Assembly: GCA_034435955.1 (NCBI GenBank)
Contig: DAOTWA010000018.1
Span: 50,200-114,199 of the forward strand
DNA: 64,000 bases
Reading direction: 5' to 3'
DNA from: DAOTWA01 sp034435955
GTDB taxonomy: Bacteria; Chloroflexota; Anaerolineae; Anaerolineales; Anaerolineaceae
In this document: one piece after another, positions 26,444 to 35,940 of the stretch
Position numbering within the stretch: the first letter of the stretch is position 1
Layout: each line of letters begins with the position of its first letter
Notes under the pieces: generated by a model
The model's database searches: none
What the model saw: the letters and a program-made list of their open reading frames with translations, nothing else
What the model was told of the DNA's origin: nothing
Position numbers and translations under genes: made by a program

Positions 26444-26851
26444 CTAGAATGGGAAATTTTCTTCCCCTTCGTCCGTCGGGGTTGATTCGGAGGTGGAGTG
26501 ATTTTGAGCGATTTCGCGGCGTTCGCCCAGGATCATCATTTCACTGGCAACAATTTCCACGCTTGAATGTTTGGTGCCTTCATTATCTTCCCAGCGGCGG
26601 GTTTGCAACCGGCCTTCGATGTATACCTGTTGACCTTTGGTCAGATATTGCTTGCAAATTTCGGCCAGATTTCCCCAGGTCACCACATTAAACCACTCGG
26701 TTTCTGTGTGGCGTTCGCCATCGGACGAGTTCCATGTTCGGCTGGTGGCGATGGTAAATGTGGTGACAGGGCGGCCCGAGGGTGTGTAACGCATCTCGGG
26801 ATCACGTCCAAGGTGTCCGATGACCATCACTTTGTTCAAACCGCGACTCAT
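26444..26851 (-). CDS. ssb: single-stranded DNA-binding protein
   Basis: 135 residues. OB-fold start MSRGLNKVMVIGHLGRDPEM, the WFNVVTWGNLAE and GRLQTRRWED motifs, and an acidic tail ending EENFPF, the tip that recruits partner proteins. ATG 26851 has GAGGAG six bases upstream; the frame opens further up but overlaps rpsF. Middle gene of the rpsF operon, as in most bacteria. Confidence 0.96.
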   Translation of the reverse strand: MSRGLNKVMVIGHLGRDPEMRYTPSGRPVTTFTIATSRTWNSSDGERHTETEWFNVVTWGNLAEICKQYLTKGQQVYIEGRLQTRRWEDNEGTKHSSVEIVASEMMILGERREIAQNHSTSESTPTDEGEENFPF

Positions 26852-26903
26852 TTTGCTCTCCTCACTGCACCAAAAAAACGCCCCATGAACGGTGTATCTA
26901 TCC

Positions 26904-27188
26904 TCAGTCAATTGCCGTAATCAGGAAACGCATCACCGGTTCGGTCAAGCGAAGATTACGCTCAAGCTCGGTGGTGAAGGCGGGCGTCATCTGGGTCTGG
27001 AACAGCACATACTGACCTTCCCGTTGTTTTCGAATGGGATAGGCCAGACGACGTTTCCCCCAGGTATCCACCTTATCGATAGCGCCACCGGCGTCTCTTA
27101 TCCAGCTCTGGATCTTATCGATCATGCCTTTAAAGGCGTTTTCATCCAGATCTGGATGGACGACGACAACCAGCTCATAACTGCGCAT
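26904..27188 (-). CDS. rpsF: 30S ribosomal protein S6
   Basis: 94 residues with RSYELVVVVHPDLDE, WGKRRLAYPIRKQREGQYVLFQ and RLTEPVMRFL, all S6 signatures. AGGAGG lies five bases before ATG. First gene of the operon with ssb and rpsR; S6 and S18 bind each other in the small subunit platform. Confidence 0.97.
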   Translation of the reverse strand: MRSYELVVVVHPDLDENAFKGMIDKIQSWIRDAGGAIDKVDTWGKRRLAYPIRKQREGQYVLFQTQMTPAFTTELERNLRLTEPVMRFLITAID

Positions 27189-27215
27189 AGGGACCTCCTT
27201 TCCTCGGGATTGCCC

Positions 27216-27240
27216 CTGAACTACGCCGTGGGCGTGTCAG
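27216..27240 (-). promoter_or_regulatory. hairpin in the rpsF leader, possible S6:S18 autoregulatory element
   Basis: Leader RNA can form CTGA/TCAG and ACGCC/GGCGT stems with an asymmetric internal bulge and a CAC loop (CCACGG at the tip). rpsF leaders in many bacteria bind the S6-S18 complex through a CCG-containing bulged hairpin. Similarity here is loose and assigned by position. Confidence 0.3.
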
Positions 27241-27285
27241 GAGCGGAAAGCAGCTGCCACGTCAGCAGCCGTGTAATGTGGAAAG

Positions 27286-27294
27286 AGTGTAGCA
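27286..27294 (-). promoter_or_regulatory. extended -10 promoter candidate of the rpsF operon
   Basis: TGC-TACACT, an extended -10 type element about 98 bases before the rpsF ATG. A weak TTTCCA-like -35 stands 17-18 bases further up. Confidence 0.5.
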
Positions 27295-27419
27295 CAGTTA
27301 GCCTGATTTGGAAAGGGACTTTTCTGCTCAACATTGATGGGGGTGCATTTCTACGTTGGGTTCACAAAGAGAATTATTAGAATTCTTGATCAGCTTCGCC
27401 CTAAGCAGCTCACCTGAGA

Positions 27420-30044
27420 TTAGCGGGAGATCGAGAGCTTGAGCACTTTTCCGTGTGGATCGAGGGTCATGCGGGCATAATGGCGATGGGTTCGATTGGA
27501 AATCTGGGTCTTTTTACTTAGTGTGACTACCAACCGATGAGTTTGTGCGTCTTTCCGGTCTTTCGCCATCGCATCATCGGACAGATTGATGCGTTGCCGC
27601 GCGAAGGTCAGCTCGGCATCACGTAACCCCGGCAAATACTGGTCAACAATTTGTTTGACCTGGTTCACAATTTCCATTGGGATGCGTTCGGGCATACCTT
27701 CCTGTTCGGGCGCTTCGGATGTGGTCTTCACTTCTAACCGATCACGGGCTCGCATAACGGTTTTTTGAGAAAGATCAATTCCATTCATGGAAACCAGGGG
27801 GTCCCCATATAGAACAAAAGAAATTAACGTCTTTTGATCCTCGCCGTCGAGAAAACCCTGGCGGTTGTTCATTTCTTGAACAAGCGCGATCTTAGCCTGC
27901 TGTAGGGCGGAGCCTATAGGCTGGCCTTCGCTCACCCTTTTGAGAAAACCGTTACCCAGAAAATCAGCGGCGATTAGAGGCGTTGCCATCGAACCGTAAG
28001 AAATTGTGGTAGAGCCGACGAAAGCCCTGACGCCGCTCGATAAGAACTTAAGCGATAAGGCCTGGTCGACAGTTTTTCCGTCGATAAAGGCTCCATAACA
28101 GGCTTCGGTAAAGACCACACCAGGGATGCGGCCATCATTGGTGATGTCTTTTGGTGTCAAGGCTATCGGATAATCCGGGCCGCTCCCGGGCTGAGTCAGG
28201 TCGCGCTGACCATACCACTCGGCGGCATCATTCACCCCATGAAGATTGTAATATTCAACATGAGCTGGCGCCAAGCCACTTTCTAACGGGCTTCCCGTAC
28301 GTGCAGGTGGGGAGATGAGCATGGAACGCGGCTCTCCGATCGGACGAAAGACCGCAAGTGAGGAATTCTTCCATACGGCTGCCGTATAGCCAAAGCTAGG
28401 TTGCATCTTGCCGTTGGCGCCGATGAATTTGAAGCGAGGAGAGAACAGACGAATGAGAAAATCCAATAACAGGCGTTGCCATAGCGGGCGCGGCTGATTC
28501 TGGGAGGAGTGATAGCTCACCAGGTCCCGCAAAGAACTGAGCAGCAGTCCGGCGTCCGAACTGGCCTCGCCTGGCAAGCGACCAACCGGCCATTCAGGGA
28601 CAAAGTAATTTTCGTCCAGAGTGGCATACGGGTTGTCCGATGGGACTTCGCGGTCGGCGTCATCCGTCGGATTCGGGAGGCGATGGAAAGGTACAACCGT
28701 TGGACCGCCCACAATGAGCAAAGCCCCGATCATCTCGCCGCGTTTGCCCAGAGAGGCATCGAGATCGGTCAGTGCGAGTTTGAGCTTCCATGGATCGTTG
28801 GCGGGAGCAGGTTTAATGCCAAGAGCAGTCGTGCTGGCTGGATCGTCCGCCAGGAAGAGCAAAGCCCCCCAGTTTGGACGTTTCCGCACCGCTGCGACGA
28901 GCCGGTTCATTTCTTCGATCAGTATCTGAGCAGTCTGCTCGCCATACTGGCTTTCCAATCCATGCCGGGTCGAGAAGACTACGTAAATTGGGAAGCGCCC
29001 TTCGACTCGGCTGGGTCCAGCCTTTTTCAAACGCTTCGCGAGCTTATCGAGCTCCATTTGAACGGAACGCAGGCTCTCAACGTCCCGGTTTCCAGTAATT
29101 TTCCCCGCGCGGTCATCAGTCGATGGAACGGGTTCGCTCTGAGGTAACCCTTCATTGGTTTGTATAACTGTATTGCTTTCGCCAGGTAAGGATTGGCTCT
29201 GATCGCCTGGATAGTCCGTTGGAGATGTACTTGGCTGAGGCAACTGGTTCCAGCCCAATATGCCCGCAATCGATGCGGGGATAGGCAGATCGAAGGGTAT
29301 TTCCATGTGATCAGGCCAGATGGGTCGATAGGGATAGTCAGGCCCCCAAATACGTGTGGGAACCTGCCCCGCCAGATCATTGGCGGCGCAGTGATGTAAC
29401 AAACCCACCGCGCCAGATTCGTCCCCGTTTTTGAGCTTTGCTTCCGCCAGGAACAGGCTGAATTGTAAACAATCCGGCCAACGCTGATGATACACCTCCG
29501 ACAAACTGTAAACCTGATCGTCCAGCAATTTGCGTAAGACCTGCAAGTGCATTATGGCTGGAAGTGGGGATTCGGGGTTGGCTGCCAGAGATTTAGCGGT
29601 AAGGTCGCTTGCCCCGGTCAGGTCATTTTTCCGCAAGGCATCTCGCGCTGACCTGAGCTGTAACGACCACTCGGGAAGTTTGAGCACTGTCCCAATGCGT
29701 CCACCAAGAGCGAAGACCGATGCGCGGGCATTTTCGACTGCGTCTTGAGTGGAGATGCCGATGCCGGAGGCAATCATCTGTTGGGCCGCCAGAAATTCAG
29801 GATCTTGACGCACCAGATTTTCAAGGATAGGCTCGAGCTGATACGGGCGTTCCTCGCCAGCCAGGGCGCGGGCCAGATAAAGGTTGATGCCTAAATCGCC
29901 CGGAAAGACAGCAAGCCAGGTTAAGGCTAGTTGACGGGTGAACCGGAATTCGCGAGCCTGAAGCGAGGCATCCAGGAGAGTGAGCACTGCGCCCCGGGAG
30001 ACCGGCTGCCCGTATTGAATCGGATCGAAATAGGAAAGTTTCAT
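27420..30044 (-). CDS. TPR protein with C25/caspase-like cysteine peptidase domain
   Basis: 874 residues. Residues about 1-215 are helical repeats of TPR character; 270-320 is a Ser/Pro/Thr linker; 350-760 resembles clan CD cysteine peptidases of the gingipain (C25) type. Marks: VVFSTRHG, VGGPTVVPFH (445-454), SDNPYATLDENYFVPEWPVGRLPG, then the likely catalytic pair His602 (YYNLHG) and Cys649 (VVFTEACYGAF), and ISFVLYGDPLVSM near 750. A basic C-terminal domain of about 110 residues follows. No signal peptide, so probably cytoplasmic, unlike gingipains. ATG overlaps the giant TPR gene by ATGA. A CHAT-type assignment is the main alternative. Target unknown. Confidence 0.72.
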   Translation of the reverse strand: MKLSYFDPIQYGQPVSRGAVLTLLDASLQAREFRFTRQLALTWLAVFPGDLGINLYLARALAGEERPYQLEPILENLVRQDPEFLAAQQMIASGIGISTQDAVENARASVFALGGRIGTVLKLPEWSLQLRSARDALRKNDLTGASDLTAKSLAANPESPLPAIMHLQVLRKLLDDQVYSLSEVYHQRWPDCLQFSLFLAEAKLKNGDESGAVGLLHHCAANDLAGQVPTRIWGPDYPYRPIWPDHMEIPFDLPIPASIAGILGWNQLPQPSTSPTDYPGDQSQSLPGESNTVIQTNEGLPQSEPVPSTDDRAGKITGNRDVESLRSVQMELDKLAKRLKKAGPSRVEGRFPIYVVFSTRHGLESQYGEQTAQILIEEMNRLVAAVRKRPNWGALLFLADDPASTTALGIKPAPANDPWKLKLALTDLDASLGKRGEMIGALLIVGGPTVVPFHRLPNPTDDADREVPSDNPYATLDENYFVPEWPVGRLPGEASSDAGLLLSSLRDLVSYHSSQNQPRPLWQRLLLDFLIRLFSPRFKFIGANGKMQPSFGYTAAVWKNSSLAVFRPIGEPRSMLISPPARTGSPLESGLAPAHVEYYNLHGVNDAAEWYGQRDLTQPGSGPDYPIALTPKDITNDGRIPGVVFTEACYGAFIDGKTVDQALSLKFLSSGVRAFVGSTTISYGSMATPLIAADFLGNGFLKRVSEGQPIGSALQQAKIALVQEMNNRQGFLDGEDQKTLISFVLYGDPLVSMNGIDLSQKTVMRARDRLEVKTTSEAPEQEGMPERIPMEIVNQVKQIVDQYLPGLRDAELTFARQRINLSDDAMAKDRKDAQTHRLVVTLSKKTQISNRTHRHYARMTLDPHGKVLKLSISR

Positions 30045-33000
30045 GAGATTGTGCTGGCCTCCTGTGAGTTGTGCACCAAATTTATCGCGACCACTGCGCC
30101 AAGCTGACGGCGAATGTTGATATCCTCTGGAGCGAGCTCTGCCGCTTTCCGCAGAAAGTTCTCCGCACCCTTATAGTCTTTGATGTCGCGCAACGCCAGA
30201 CCAGCCTGATAATAAGGACGAGCATCCTTCGGAGAAGCCTGGATCGCCTGTTGGTACACCTTAAGCGCGGCTGGTATGTCGCGGCGATCCTGGTACACAC
30301 GCCCGAGTTCAAGGCATGCTTCGACACATGAAGGATCGCCTTGCATGACGGCGCTCAGATGATGGATGGCCTGGTCAAGTTGCCCGCTGGTGCGCATGAG
30401 GCGGCCAAGGAGGAAATGCATGCCGGTATCAGTGGATCGTATTTGAAGCGCTGCCTGCGCTGCCCGGATCGCATTTTCTCGCTGACCCAATTCGGCCATA
30501 ATTTCAGCCAGCATTTGTTGACCCTCAAAAACATCGGGGTAGCGAGAGACGAGGAATTGGACTTTCGGCAACGCCGCTTGAGACCCCAATGTTTGCCGCG
30601 TCAACCTTGCTTGCTCGATCAAAACTGGCAGAGGGTCCTTGAGAAGCGGAATGGCCCGTTCCAGGGTGCTGAGCGCTTCCTGACTGCGGTCCTGTTTGAT
30701 CAAGAGATGGGCGTGCAACAGAATGGCATCCGGGTTATCTGGGTCCAGTTCCAGAGCAGATTCGACCTGCTGGCGCACCTGATCGTATTTTCCGGCTTGC
30801 AACGCAAGCTCGCCGACCAAGATCACCGGTTCCACCCGCGTAGGAGCCAGCGCCGCTGCCTGCTCCGCGCAGGATAACGCCTGAGTGGTATCGCCGGCAA
30901 GATTATGCGCACGCGCCAGCTCTATCCATGGTTCGGGCTGGTCAGGAGCAAGGCGGGCCGCCATTGCCAGCGACTGAATGGCCGAATGAGCATCGCCATC
31001 CTTAAGGTAAATTTGGCCCAATTTGATCGCATACTCTGCCGCAGCCGGTTCGAGATTGAGGGCGGATCTAAAATGGCCGGCAGCGGTTGGAAAATCTCCC
31101 TCAGCCAGCTTTAATTCGCCGGCCAGGGCCTGCCAGTGCACCTCGTCCGGCCAAATGGCGAGTGCTTTGGCTATGCATGGGTAGGCCATCTGATTGTCCC
31201 CGGCCGCCTGCGCAGCATAAGCGGTCAGCGCCAGGCTTCGAGGATCCGAAGGCCGGCGTTCCAAAGCGCTCAACGCATAGGCCAGCGCATTCTCTGGCTC
31301 TGATGTGAGTGCGGATAGAGCCAGCTCTTCGAGAACGCGTGCATCACCCAGATAATCCTGAGATACCTCTATGGCACTTTTTAAACTCCTGTGGATGGAT
31401 CGTTGCAGGCAGATCAGAGCCGCTGCATCATCCGGAAAACGCACCGCTCGGGCGAAATCGCTCAGTTTTGATTCGTTCGGCTTGAAGACTGCTTGGCCAC
31501 GCAGGAACCAGCGCTTGACCTCAGACGAATTGTTCAACTTTGCCGCGGAGCGAATTGCCTGCTCGAAATTTACGAAGCTGGTTTCGCTCAACGATCCATT
31601 ACCGGGCAAATGCTTTGTTATGTGAAGACCTTCAGCAAAGCGTTGATACTCTGCACTTCTCACTCTTAACTGGGCGAGCTTTAGATGGGCGGCCGGTTCC
31701 TTTGGACGCACTTCACATACGCGCTGGCACAGCTCCTCCGCTTCATCCCACCGGCTTAAATTTATGGCCGCATTTGCTAGGGCATAAACTGGGGTGCTAA
31801 ACAGGGACTTTTCATCATCAAGCGTGATCTTTTGGCTGCGATATATCTCATATGCCTTGTCGAATAGTTCAGCTGCTTGTTTATACTCGCCAGATGCGTG
31901 TTTCATTCGGGCAAGAACGGCGAAGTAGCGCGCATCGTTATCCTGTACTTCCCCGATTTGCTGCAATACGCTTGCCGATTCTTGTTCGTCTCCGGCATCC
32001 AGGGCCAGTTCAGCATACAAACAGACCAGGTTCCTGACCAGATTAGTATCCGTGGTTTTAATCCACTCGGGTGTTCCAGCTATTTCATCATTGGAGGATG
32101 GAGCTTTTGGGAAGCACCATTCGAGCGCACTGCGCGCATTATCCAGATCGGCCAGCGCATAGGCCAGCTCTGACGCGTAATAATGAGTTTCTGGCAGATT
32201 GGGGAATAAATCCAGCGCAGTCAGGGCATGGCCATATGCGGTGGGTAGATCGCCGATTGCGCGGGCCAGACGGGCAATGCGGGTGTGTATCTGTAAACTC
32301 AGAAAGTCATCCTGATGCCCTTTGGATGTATCTTTGGCGGTTAGGATCAACTGTTGGGCCTGCTCCAGACATGCTAGAGCAGCCTGATGACGGCCTAGGG
32401 CTGCCAGAACGTCAGATTGCCGGACGAAAAGATCTGCTACGTCTGGATAAATCGTAGCCGCGCGCTGGAGTACATCTAAAGAGCCCTCGAGGTCGCCCCT
32501 GTCCACCAACAATTGCGACAGCTCTCGGAATAATTCTATCTCGGGCATCGGGCTCTTTTCGAGAGCGCGTTCCATACAAGTGACTGCACTGCTGGAGTCA
32601 TTGAGTTTCAAAAACGCATGCGCAGCATCTTGCAGGTCGGCGGATGAGGCATTCGGATTCAGTAGCACGGCATCGAAAGTCTCTCTTGCGCCTTTCAGGT
32701 CGCCGCTGTGCATTTGTACCTGGCCGAGATAAATTTGGAGATCCGACCTTTGCGGATCCAATTCAGAAGCTCGGCGTAAGGCGGCAATCGCTTCCTGCGT
32801 AGCGCCAAGTGCCAGCATCGCTCCGGCCAACCAGGCCAGATTTTGAGGGTCATGAGGAGCTAATTCACGCGCCCGGTAGGAAGCCTGAAGGGCTTCATCC
32901 TTGAGATTGGCTGTGTAATAGGCTTCTGTCAATGCATGCTGGACATCCAGGTTATCGGGGTTCGAAAGTGCAGCCTCTTGTAAAGCGGCCAGAGCGGTTT

Positions 33001-35503
33001 CCATTTCATTCAGCGCCAGAGCTGCCTTACCCAAGCCAAGTTTGATGCGGCCCAGTTGATCGGCGGTGCATTTTTTCTCCTCTTCAGCCAGGTTGAGGAA
33101 GCTCTTCAAGGCACGCTCCCAATCTCCGCGCAATTCCATAAGCTCTGCCTGGAGAATGCGCGCTTCTAAGTTGCCCGGCTCCAAGGAGAGGCCATGGTCC
33201 AGGCGTGCCTGGGCGCTATCCAAATCCCGGTTGGTCAATCCCGCGGCAGGTGTGTAGACTTTCTTATTGTCCATGGAGAAGCGCGCCGATTGCCATTTTC
33301 TGCGTTTGAGAAGCGTCGTCGCATAGTCGATGTAAGGTTCTATCGATTTTGGATGGCCATCCAAAGCGATTTCAAACGCGACGAGAGCTGCCTCAGGTTC
33401 TCCAAGGGCGAGCAGAACTTTTCCATGTGCATAAGCCAATTCCGGATGAGTGGGATTGCTCTGGCGGGCGCGCTCGAAAACTTCACGTGCCTCAACGTGA
33501 TGGCCCAATTCGGCAAGCGTGTTCCCCAGGCGAAGCGCAATCTGAGGCGAGCGGGGCGATAACATGGCGGCTTTTCGTAATGCCGGCAGGGCCTCCGATG
33601 GAGACTGGTTGGCCAGGCAGGCGTCCGCCAAAGCCAGGTGCACTTCCGGCGATTGCGAGGCGGCGTGCGCAGCAGCACGGAGAATCTCCAGTGATTTTTG
33701 ATGCTCCCCGGCACGCTGGTAGGCACGTGCCATGTACAGCCAGGGAGCGGCTTGTTCCGGGGAAAGAAGTGTGGCCTGTGTGAAATGTTCCATGGCACGG
33801 TCTTCTTCGCCCAGGTTCGAAAGTGCTTCACCCATCAGAGCATGAGCTAGACCGTTTTCGGGTTCGCGTTCGATGGCATCGCGGCAGACTTCCCCGGCAC
33901 GGGTGTATTTACCCGCCTGTAATGCGCAATTTGCAACTGCCAGCATGTCGCCAGTGGTTGGTTGGTTCACCAGTGTCAGGATGCGCTCTCTTTCACCCAG
34001 AGCTTTTTCCCAATCCGGTATTTGCTCGAATAATCCCGCCAACAAGCGGCGCTGTTGTAAATCCTGGGGCTGAAGAATGGTCAGCCGCAGCGCTGCAGAC
34101 ACTGCCTTGTCCAAGGATCCACTGGCTTCGTACGCTTTGGCGAGTTCGCGTAAAACATCTACATCGGTTGGCCGAAAAGCTAAGATCCGTTCACCGACCT
34201 GGATTGCCTCAGGGTAAAGTTCCATAGAAATTAAATAATCCAACAATCCGCCATACGATCTCCCGGGTAGGAGGTTTAATGAATTTCTGTTTGAAAGCCA
34301 TCCGAGAGATGCTTGCAAGGAGACTTGGACGGCCTGACGCGCCAGATCTCGAGCATGTGACGTATCGCCCGATAAGAATATAGCTTGTGACAGCGCCAGT
34401 TGAGCGAGTGGTTCATTGTTATTAGAAATTTGGGTTTCTGATGGATCGAAAGAAGGGCCGAAAGCAGCTTTTGCCAGCGTTCGGCCGGCCCGCGCAAGGT
34501 CGGAATTTGGGAGCAGCCTCGCGGCCAACTCCCACTCCGCGGCTGCAGCTTCATTGGAGCCGTTTTCTATCTCGGCTTCGGCCAATCGAATGGCAAGGTT
34601 GGCCTGATAATGGGCTGCGAGCTTCAAGGCACGCTCGAGAACAGAAGCAGCCTGGTCGAATTTTCCTGCCAGGCTGAAAATTTTGGCGTAAACCTGCAAT
34701 TGGTCTAACTTCGCTCGATCAGGGATTTCAACCAACGGGTTTTGGATTTCATCTTTCGCGTTTAAGATGGGTTCAAGGATCTCAAGGTAATGATTGGCCA
34801 TTGATCTGGCAAGCTCAGAATGCCCCCCCTGAGCCAGTGTCTCTAACCATGAAGACAACACCTGAACCTCAGCTTTGCCAATCAATCCTTCCAGCCAGGC
34901 GGCCTGATCTGCGATTAACAGGGCATTACTAAAGAATGCATGCAATACAAGGCCGATATTTTCTTGTGGCCTATCGCGGTTGCCTTCCGGTATAAAAGCT
35001 TTCAAAAGCGCCATCGGATCGGGCACCATTGCGAATGCGCAGGCCAGCGGTGTACGCCATAGTGTGGCAAAATCGGCGGCGGCATCCTTCTGATAGGCGA
35101 GTTTGTCGAGGAGGCCGTCCCAAACGCCGTTAGAACGGCGGTATTCCCGCAGGGCTAAAGCCAATAACCCCGATTCCGCCAGAGTTGTAGGAGGTGCAAA
35201 CGTGTCCAACGCCTCGGCCAGACTATGGTTCACCCTCTCTCCCAGAGAAGTTTCCAGAGGCATGAGTGGTTCCAGGCACAATTCCGACTGCGACATGGGA
35301 TTGCCCAAGGAAAGCAAAGCCAGTGATGCCGGGCTCCACTTGCTTTTATCTGCCCCGGCATATCCCAACACAACATGCGAGAATTCGGGGTCATCCAGAC
35401 TGGACCATATCACAGGATCCTGGCTTAAGGCGGAAAGAATTTCGACCGAGCTTTCCTCGGGTAACATCCCTCGCAAGCCGGTGAGAAAATCATTGCATGC
35501 CAT
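30041..35503 (-). CDS. giant TPR-repeat protein (1820 residues)
   Basis: After about 270 residues without clear repeats, the protein is an almost continuous TPR array (examples: VDVLRELAKAYEASGSLDKA, NGLAHALMGEALSNLGEEDR, VEACLELGRVYQDRRDIPAA). No signal peptide, transmembrane helix or enzyme motif was seen, so it is probably a cytoplasmic scaffold. AAAGGAGCAG stands just before ATG 35503. It overlaps the peptidase gene by ATGA, which means coupled translation and suggests a complex of scaffold and peptidase. Because of internal repetition, many spurious opposite-strand frames occur here. Confidence 0.8.
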   Translation of the reverse strand: MACNDFLTGLRGMLPEESSVEILSALSQDPVIWSSLDDPEFSHVVLGYAGADKSKWSPASLALLSLGNPMSQSELCLEPLMPLETSLGERVNHSLAEALDTFAPPTTLAESGLLALALREYRRSNGVWDGLLDKLAYQKDAAADFATLWRTPLACAFAMVPDPMALLKAFIPEGNRDRPQENIGLVLHAFFSNALLIADQAAWLEGLIGKAEVQVLSSWLETLAQGGHSELARSMANHYLEILEPILNAKDEIQNPLVEIPDRAKLDQLQVYAKIFSLAGKFDQAASVLERALKLAAHYQANLAIRLAEAEIENGSNEAAAAEWELAARLLPNSDLARAGRTLAKAAFGPSFDPSETQISNNNEPLAQLALSQAIFLSGDTSHARDLARQAVQVSLQASLGWLSNRNSLNLLPGRSYGGLLDYLISMELYPEAIQVGERILAFRPTDVDVLRELAKAYEASGSLDKAVSAALRLTILQPQDLQQRRLLAGLFEQIPDWEKALGERERILTLVNQPTTGDMLAVANCALQAGKYTRAGEVCRDAIEREPENGLAHALMGEALSNLGEEDRAMEHFTQATLLSPEQAAPWLYMARAYQRAGEHQKSLEILRAAAHAASQSPEVHLALADACLANQSPSEALPALRKAAMLSPRSPQIALRLGNTLAELGHHVEAREVFERARQSNPTHPELAYAHGKVLLALGEPEAALVAFEIALDGHPKSIEPYIDYATTLLKRRKWQSARFSMDNKKVYTPAAGLTNRDLDSAQARLDHGLSLEPGNLEARILQAELMELRGDWERALKSFLNLAEEEKKCTADQLGRIKLGLGKAALALNEMETALAALQEAALSNPDNLDVQHALTEAYYTANLKDEALQASYRARELAPHDPQNLAWLAGAMLALGATQEAIAALRRASELDPQRSDLQIYLGQVQMHSGDLKGARETFDAVLLNPNASSADLQDAAHAFLKLNDSSSAVTCMERALEKSPMPEIELFRELSQLLVDRGDLEGSLDVLQRAATIYPDVADLFVRQSDVLAALGRHQAALACLEQAQQLILTAKDTSKGHQDDFLSLQIHTRIARLARAIGDLPTAYGHALTALDLFPNLPETHYYASELAYALADLDNARSALEWCFPKAPSSNDEIAGTPEWIKTTDTNLVRNLVCLYAELALDAGDEQESASVLQQIGEVQDNDARYFAVLARMKHASGEYKQAAELFDKAYEIYRSQKITLDDEKSLFSTPVYALANAAINLSRWDEAEELCQRVCEVRPKEPAAHLKLAQLRVRSAEYQRFAEGLHITKHLPGNGSLSETSFVNFEQAIRSAAKLNNSSEVKRWFLRGQAVFKPNESKLSDFARAVRFPDDAAALICLQRSIHRSLKSAIEVSQDYLGDARVLEELALSALTSEPENALAYALSALERRPSDPRSLALTAYAAQAAGDNQMAYPCIAKALAIWPDEVHWQALAGELKLAEGDFPTAAGHFRSALNLEPAAAEYAIKLGQIYLKDGDAHSAIQSLAMAARLAPDQPEPWIELARAHNLAGDTTQALSCAEQAAALAPTRVEPVILVGELALQAGKYDQVRQQVESALELDPDNPDAILLHAHLLIKQDRSQEALSTLERAIPLLKDPLPVLIEQARLTRQTLGSQAALPKVQFLVSRYPDVFEGQQMLAEIMAELGQRENAIRAAQAALQIRSTDTGMHFLLGRLMRTSGQLDQAIHHLSAVMQGDPSCVEACLELGRVYQDRRDIPAALKVYQQAIQASPKDARPYYQAGLALRDIKDYKGAENFLRKAAELAPEDINIRRQLGAVVAINLVHNSQEASTIS

Positions 35504-35579
35504 ACCTGCTCCTTTGGGATTTGGGGTTTGATTAAAATGTGATCCACATGTTGGGGTTGGGCAGAGTGAAGTTACCTGT

Positions 35580-35903
35580 TCACGAAATTTGCGTCACCAA
35601 CCAATAGGATGCCCCCATCAGCGCCATACCAATTAATATTAGAAACACACCCACCCCCGTGGCCGTGGCAATCATTTGATTTAGGGCGTTTAGCAAAGCT
35701 GAAGCATTGCCAACCAAACCGGAGACATCCTCCGCCATGCCCTTTTGTGCTAGCTTGACCGTTTGATCGGCGATCACCCGCACGTTGCGGCCGATTACTT
35801 TACTCACCAGAATAATGAGACCCGCAGCAAAAGTAACCAGGCCTAGAGCAAAGAGGCCGGCAGCCATGATAAATGTGATATCTTCGATGGGGAGCGAATA
35901 CAT
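35580..35903 (-). CDS. small two-helix membrane protein
   Basis: 107 residues from ATG 35903, which has AGGAGG five bases upstream; the frame is open to 35957 but that part holds a promoter and hairpin. Two transmembrane helices (about 10-36 and 82-102) flank a 45-residue amphipathic segment (VIGRNVRVIADQTVKLAQKG). Nothing else is recognisable. First gene of the sigma-54-driven effector unit, so it may anchor or activate the TPR/peptidase pair at the membrane (inference). Confidence 0.65.
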   Translation of the reverse strand: MYSLPIEDITFIMAAGLFALGLVTFAAGLIILVSKVIGRNVRVIADQTVKLAQKGMAEDVSGLVGNASALLNALNQMIATATGVGVFLILIGMALMGASYWLVTQIS

Positions 35904-35907
35904 AAAA

Positions 35908-35935
35908 ACCTCCTGAGCTTGAGATCTCAGGAGGT
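35908..35935 (-). promoter_or_regulatory. perfect inverted repeat enclosing the Shine-Dalgarno of the small membrane protein
   Basis: Minus strand: ACCTCCTGAG, an eight-base loop, CTCAGGAGGT, then TTTT and ATG. In RNA read through from rpoN the 10-base stem would bury the AGGAGG and, with the U-run, could act as a terminator. A transcript from the -24/-12 promoter should begin near 35930, inside the 5' arm, leaving only a five-base stem and a freer AGGAGG. Confidence 0.7.
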
Positions 35936-35940
35936 CTTGG

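Noticed and set aside
30071..34677. Many plus-strand reading frames opposite the TPR gene
   Set aside because: They are shadows of a long repetitive minus-strand gene; no ribosome sites or protein-like composition.
27420..35503. Possible type III-E CRISPR (TPR-CHAT) effector
   Set aside because: No repeat array, Cas7-like fusion or other cas gene is present, and the peptidase motifs fit C25 better than Csx29.
35504..35579. TGGATCACATTTTAAT as a second sigma-54 site before the TPR gene
   Set aside because: The -12 GC is missing, so it cannot be a -24/-12 element.
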